DNA of 64,000 nt from Gordionus sp. m RMFG-2023 (lineage: Eukaryota; Nematomorpha; Gordioida; Chordodea; Parachordodidae). The stretch covers positions 39,285,366 to 39,349,365 of the forward strand of contig NC_088777.1 in NCBI RefSeq assembly GCF_954871325.1. Direction: 5' to 3'. Shown piece by piece: positions 60,701 to 64,000 of the stretch; within the stretch, counting starts at the first letter, position 1, and each line of letters opens with the position of its first letter. The notes beneath the pieces are model-generated. The model did no database searches, was not told the DNA's origin, and was given only the letters and a program-made list of their open reading frames with translations. Made by a program: the position numbers and the translations under genes.

Positions 60701-63308
60701 ATTCTGTTTTAGAGTGAGGAACATTAATAAATTTAATTAGCTAGAATAGAAGGGCTCTCAATCATCGGTTACTTTTTAAAGGTTTAGTAGTTGTATAGCA
60801 TATATTTTTTAAATAAATAAAAAATTCACGTTGATTACCGCTAAATATTTTTGATACGAATATAGCTTGAAACGTTTGATAGAATATTTACAAGTGTTCG
60901 AAGACTTTATCGACTATGTAAAACATAGAAAATATTTTTAGAAGGTTAGTGAATTATAACAAGAATTAAAATAATAATAAGTATTATTAATAAAAAGTTT
61001 ACCTCCAAATTTTTCCCTAACATACCTTGCAGGAACGTGGTCTGTTAATTGTGTTTTAAGGTAAACGCATTAAAATAATGATAAAAATTAATTTATAATC
61101 AGTAAAAAAAATGTTGCTCAATCGAATTAGTAAAAAAACTTATCATATACCTTTCCGACACCATCTGATCCTATAACATCGCAATGGTATACCGAACGTG
61201 GCAAAAACTTTTTGGATCTTCCCATTTTTACGCTCTGAGTGACTAATAGAAAATAGGTATAGGCAAAATACAATCATGAATAAACTTATAGGCTTTATTT
61301 AAAATATTTGATATGCAAAGTTTTGAAGAAATCGTTTATCATAATTTATTATCACAACCTCGGCATAGAAATAATATTGAACTTCAATCACAATTTTATC
61401 ACCAAAGATTAAAAAAAATAAAATTCCCTTCGTTCTTAAATGATTATCCTATGAAGTCAACTATAATAGTAAATGTATATTGATTGTTTCAGCTTCTTGG
61501 AGGCTAATCAGATTTTAGCGAATAGTATTACGTGAGGAAAAGGGCCAATATAAATATATCTATCAACCCAATATTCAACAGAAAATACACCTCTAGATAT
61601 TCACAATTAACAATATTGGTAAACTATAGAATCCTTTTTAAAATATTTGGTTAGTAAAAACTAACTCAAAATAAACCTAGGTTTTAAAATGGAGGCTAAC
61701 CTAACAACTAGTACCAAATTCAAAGCTTATATATCAACATTTTTTTATCACGTTCGCTTACTATAACAAATATATTTTAATTGTAATAGTTTTTTCATTA
61801 TTATAAAGATGTTAGAGAATTTAAACTTTGAACAGAGGACGTTTGATTGTCTTCGTCGTTGATAGGATATCCCAAATATGCCAAATATTCGAAGGCCTTC
61901 TGCTGATCCAACAGTATGATCAAGCTTTAATATAAAAATTATTTAAGAATTCGTTAATCAATAAAAAAAAATTTAAGAATATTGTAAAATAACTGATAAT
62001 TTTTTTTCGATAAGTTAATTGACCATTTAATTTATATTCAAGTATTCATAATTTTTTTTTTATAAATTATAAAATTTTGGCTAAAAAATTATTACCGATT
62101 AAAAATAAATTTTAACGAATATTACTTCCAATAAGCCATGTACCCTTCTTTAGTCAGCCATGATTTGTCGTTGACCTCAACGGCCTGGTACATAGAAGGT
62201 CCCCAAAATGTTTCTTTAAAATCGGAAAAATTAGCCGGCAACATGTCAAAACTTGAATCGCCACCTATATTCTCAAAATCTCCCATGTCATCGTGATCAT
62301 GCGCCATGAAATTTTGATCCCCATAGACTGAAAAATAGTTGACTAACTCTGAAGGCGATAGAGCGCCGTCTAAATCCTTATATTTTTTTAAAAAAATTAT
62401 TTTGCGTTAATTTATGTTTTTTTTTCAAATTTTCTTCAAAGATAAGAATATTAATAATATACCTGCCAGTACCGTGAAGTAAAATTCACAAATATCGATA
62501 AATTTTAAAATAGAATTAAATATCTTAGATGGAGTCAAAAATAACGGATTAAATTATTTTAAATGCAGAAGAAAATAAATTTTTGCATTTCAGATGAATG
62601 AAAGATAATATAATAAATAATGAATATAGAAATGGGTGGGGGTGGGAGGTCATCATTAAAAGTAAAGTTTTCAAAAAAAAGATGCTAATCAGAAGATGGC
62701 TCACAAATGTTAATGAAAATAAAAGTTTAGCAAGGCAAAAGAAACAAGGCCTAATATATATTTCAAAATCTAATGTTTGTTTTAGTTCCTTTTTGAGGGA
62801 AGGGTCGGGCGAGGGTGGGTTAAAAATATAAAAAACTTAAAATGCTTGTTTTTAAACTTATAATGACTTTATTCCCATTATCTAAAATCCGTTAACGCCA
62901 GGTATTTTTATTTGATAATAGGAAAGGCTAAGACGTAGGATTTCGCGAGGAAATTATCTTAGAGAGGTTTGTGACTAGAAAAAAGCGCTCCTATGGCATA
63001 CGCTATTAGAAGTTGCTGGAATGACTCGATAAAACCTTAAAAGGCAAAAGGCGATATTTAAAAATGATAATGATAGAAAGGAATTTCGTAATAAATAAGT
63101 AATAATCTGGCTAAATACACTGCAAAAGAACTATGGAGATGATTGGTTTGGAGAAAGATATGAACAAACTGACTAAAGGGAGGGATGTATCAGATGATAA
63201 ATAAATTAATTAAAAAATCTTACTTCGTCGTATTTTCGGAATAGGCAGTTTAAAAAAGCGTTCCCCTGATCCGTCAGTTCTGCAGTACATCCATATGGAA
63301 CTTTGAAG
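57771..63308 (-). CDS. RHOT: Mitochondrial Rho GTPase Miro (RHOT), EF-hand to second GTPase domain
   Basis: Miro is a tail-anchored outer mitochondrial membrane GTPase that links mitochondria to motor proteins. Eight minus-strand exons fit with consistent phases: 63308-63224, 62376-62126, 61924-61834, 61234-61151, 61041-61003, 60913-60839, 59728-59603 and 58069-57771. In order they give CTAELTDQGNAFLNCLFRKY, an EF-hand loop split by an intron (DEDLDGALSPSE), FWGPSMYQAVEV..WLTKEGYMAYW, KAFEYLAYLGYPI, the second P-loop GSDGVGKTTFLQGMLGKNLE, CKYSIKRF..YQKYLA-LHEV, CDCVCMVYDTQNPRSFFACA, KYYLANKIPALIFG and LYLKILKLAAYP. Oddities: about 35 extra acidic residues after the EF-hand, an insertion after IFG, and no recognisable N-K-x-D/SKSD motif. 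The third exon's donor (61833) is weak. The N-terminal GTPase lies beyond 63.3 kb. The membrane anchor was not found with confidence; a weak candidate is 57503-57311. Confidence 0.9.
58160..59502 (+). mobile_element. Decayed hAT element in a Miro intron
   Basis: The ends AGGGATATGAACCCGAACCC and GGGTTCACATCCCTG carry GAACCCGGACC-type subterminal repeats, as in the 35.7-41.5 kb family, but the copy is more diverged. Plus-strand remnants include SIYFGPRYQVLLSIEQKQM (about 58800-58860), ELYLIXRIF-like and VREFSSLKYILSTLRGNL (about 59225-59300), equivalents of the BED-hAT C-terminal half. Stops and frame changes are frequent. No convincing target duplication survives (CAAACCGA against CGAAATAT). 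It sits between Miro exons 59728-59603 and 58069-57771. Confidence 0.75.
60475..60562 (-). repeat. tRNA-derived SINE-like sequence
   Basis: On the minus strand an A-box-like TGGCCTAATCA (60559-60549) is followed at a suitable distance by a perfect B box, GGTTCGAATCC (60510-60500). Acceptor and T-stem pairing is too poor for a working tRNA. It lies in the Miro intron between exons 60913-60839 and 59728-59603. Confidence 0.4.
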
Positions 63309-64000
63309 CTTATGGAGAAAATATAAAGATATTAAAGTGATAAAAAATTTTTTTATTTTTTAATGAAAAAATATAATTTATTTTATTTAACTGAAAAATT
63401 GAATTTTTTATATAATATGATCATTTTCTTCTAAGTTAAATTAGAGGTTTCACCTTATAATAAATTTATGCAAGATATATATGAAATAATTTTGGAACCG
63501 AAAAAATCTGCTTGTTTAAATTATTTCAAGATTCTGAAAATAAAAGCAAAAAAACAGTTTATCCAGGGGTGGATTAGCCAGTAAGCCTAGTGGAAAAATT
63601 TCCCAAAAAAAGAATTTTTTAAAATTAAATTGGCATAAAATCTAAATATGTTTTAATACAATTTTTTTTTTAAATATTAGAAATTTAAATAATTATTAAA
63701 ATTAATTTAATTATCTGATGGAATTATAAGAGCACTATAAAAAAATTCATTTACTCATTTTTATTTAAAATTCATGTTTATATAGAGAAAACACATTATT
63801 ATTATTGAAAATGAAAATAATAAACAACACAAGTAATACCAAACCCCATAAAAATAATTTATGATTTTTTCATATTCATATCATTTTATTTATTTATCTT
63901 GAGTTAAATTAACTATTCTAACCCAGAACTAATAAGTATTAATCCCCCTCCCAACTAAAATGAGCCATATTTGCTTTAAACATATTCCAATGTAAATGTT
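63309..64000. other. Upstream Miro intron, no exon recognised
   Basis: AT-rich sequence after the EF-hand exon acceptor at 63310-63309. I looked for the N-terminal GTPase domain on the minus strand and saw no convincing exon. A CCACCCCTGGATAAACTG piece at 63555-63575 (minus) may be a repeat end. Confidence 0.35.

Overview
This window is AT-rich, intron-dense nuclear DNA from an animal, most likely an invertebrate with TE-laden introns. Four things support this. Protein-coding information is cut into short exons with matching GT..AG phases. The recognisable genes (TRM1-type tRNA methyltransferase, Golgi alpha-1,3-fucosyltransferase, Miro/RHOT, a class A GPCR exon) fit an animal gene set. Intergenic and intronic DNA is packed with hAT, MULE and LINE copies. 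There are no bacterial operons. I cannot name the phylum.

Layout. 1-9.7 kb: repeats, broken hAT copies and one unidentified terminal exon on the minus strand (1631-1739). 9.7-22.3 kb: the 3' half of a TRM1/TRMT1 gene on the plus strand, seven exons with fully consistent phases. Its introns hold an OTU-protease gene or element on the minus strand (12.3-13.7 kb), an 8-bp-TSD hAT deletion derivative (16.5-17.9 kb), a 533-bp hAT MITE and two head-to-head LINE 3' ends (19.6-21.3 kb). 22.9-28.2 kb: a MITE-like element, another LINE fossil, and a 2.9-kb Mutator-like element whose long inverted ends are built of 15-bp tandem arrays. 28.35-48.07 kb: one fucosyltransferase gene of four recognised exons over 19.7 kb. 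Its second intron contains a hAT element inserted into its own sibling in opposite orientation (8-bp target duplications on both), plus a fold-back element carrying another dated insertion. 49.7-52.25 kb: the best copy of the LINE family (reverse transcriptase plus restriction-like endonuclease). 54.0-54.35 kb: GPCR TM6-TM7 exon. 57.8-63.3 kb: Miro gene on the minus strand, eight exons recognised, from the EF-hand region to the end of the second GTPase domain, with a decayed hAT in one intron.

The host genes are unrelated housekeeping or cell-surface functions: tRNA G26 dimethylation, Golgi fucosylation, mitochondrial trafficking and receptor signalling. They share no operon logic. What links the window is the way several transposon families have repeatedly inserted into introns and into each other, often leaving large inverted repeats inside transcribed regions. 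No wholly new system is demonstrated. The most unusual structures are the 2.6-kb near-perfect palindrome inside the fucosyltransferase intron, the MULE with tandem-array ends, the tandemly duplicated exon cassette upstream of the OTU domain, and the acidic insertion in the Miro EF-hand region. All assignments come from reading the sequence; no database search was run.
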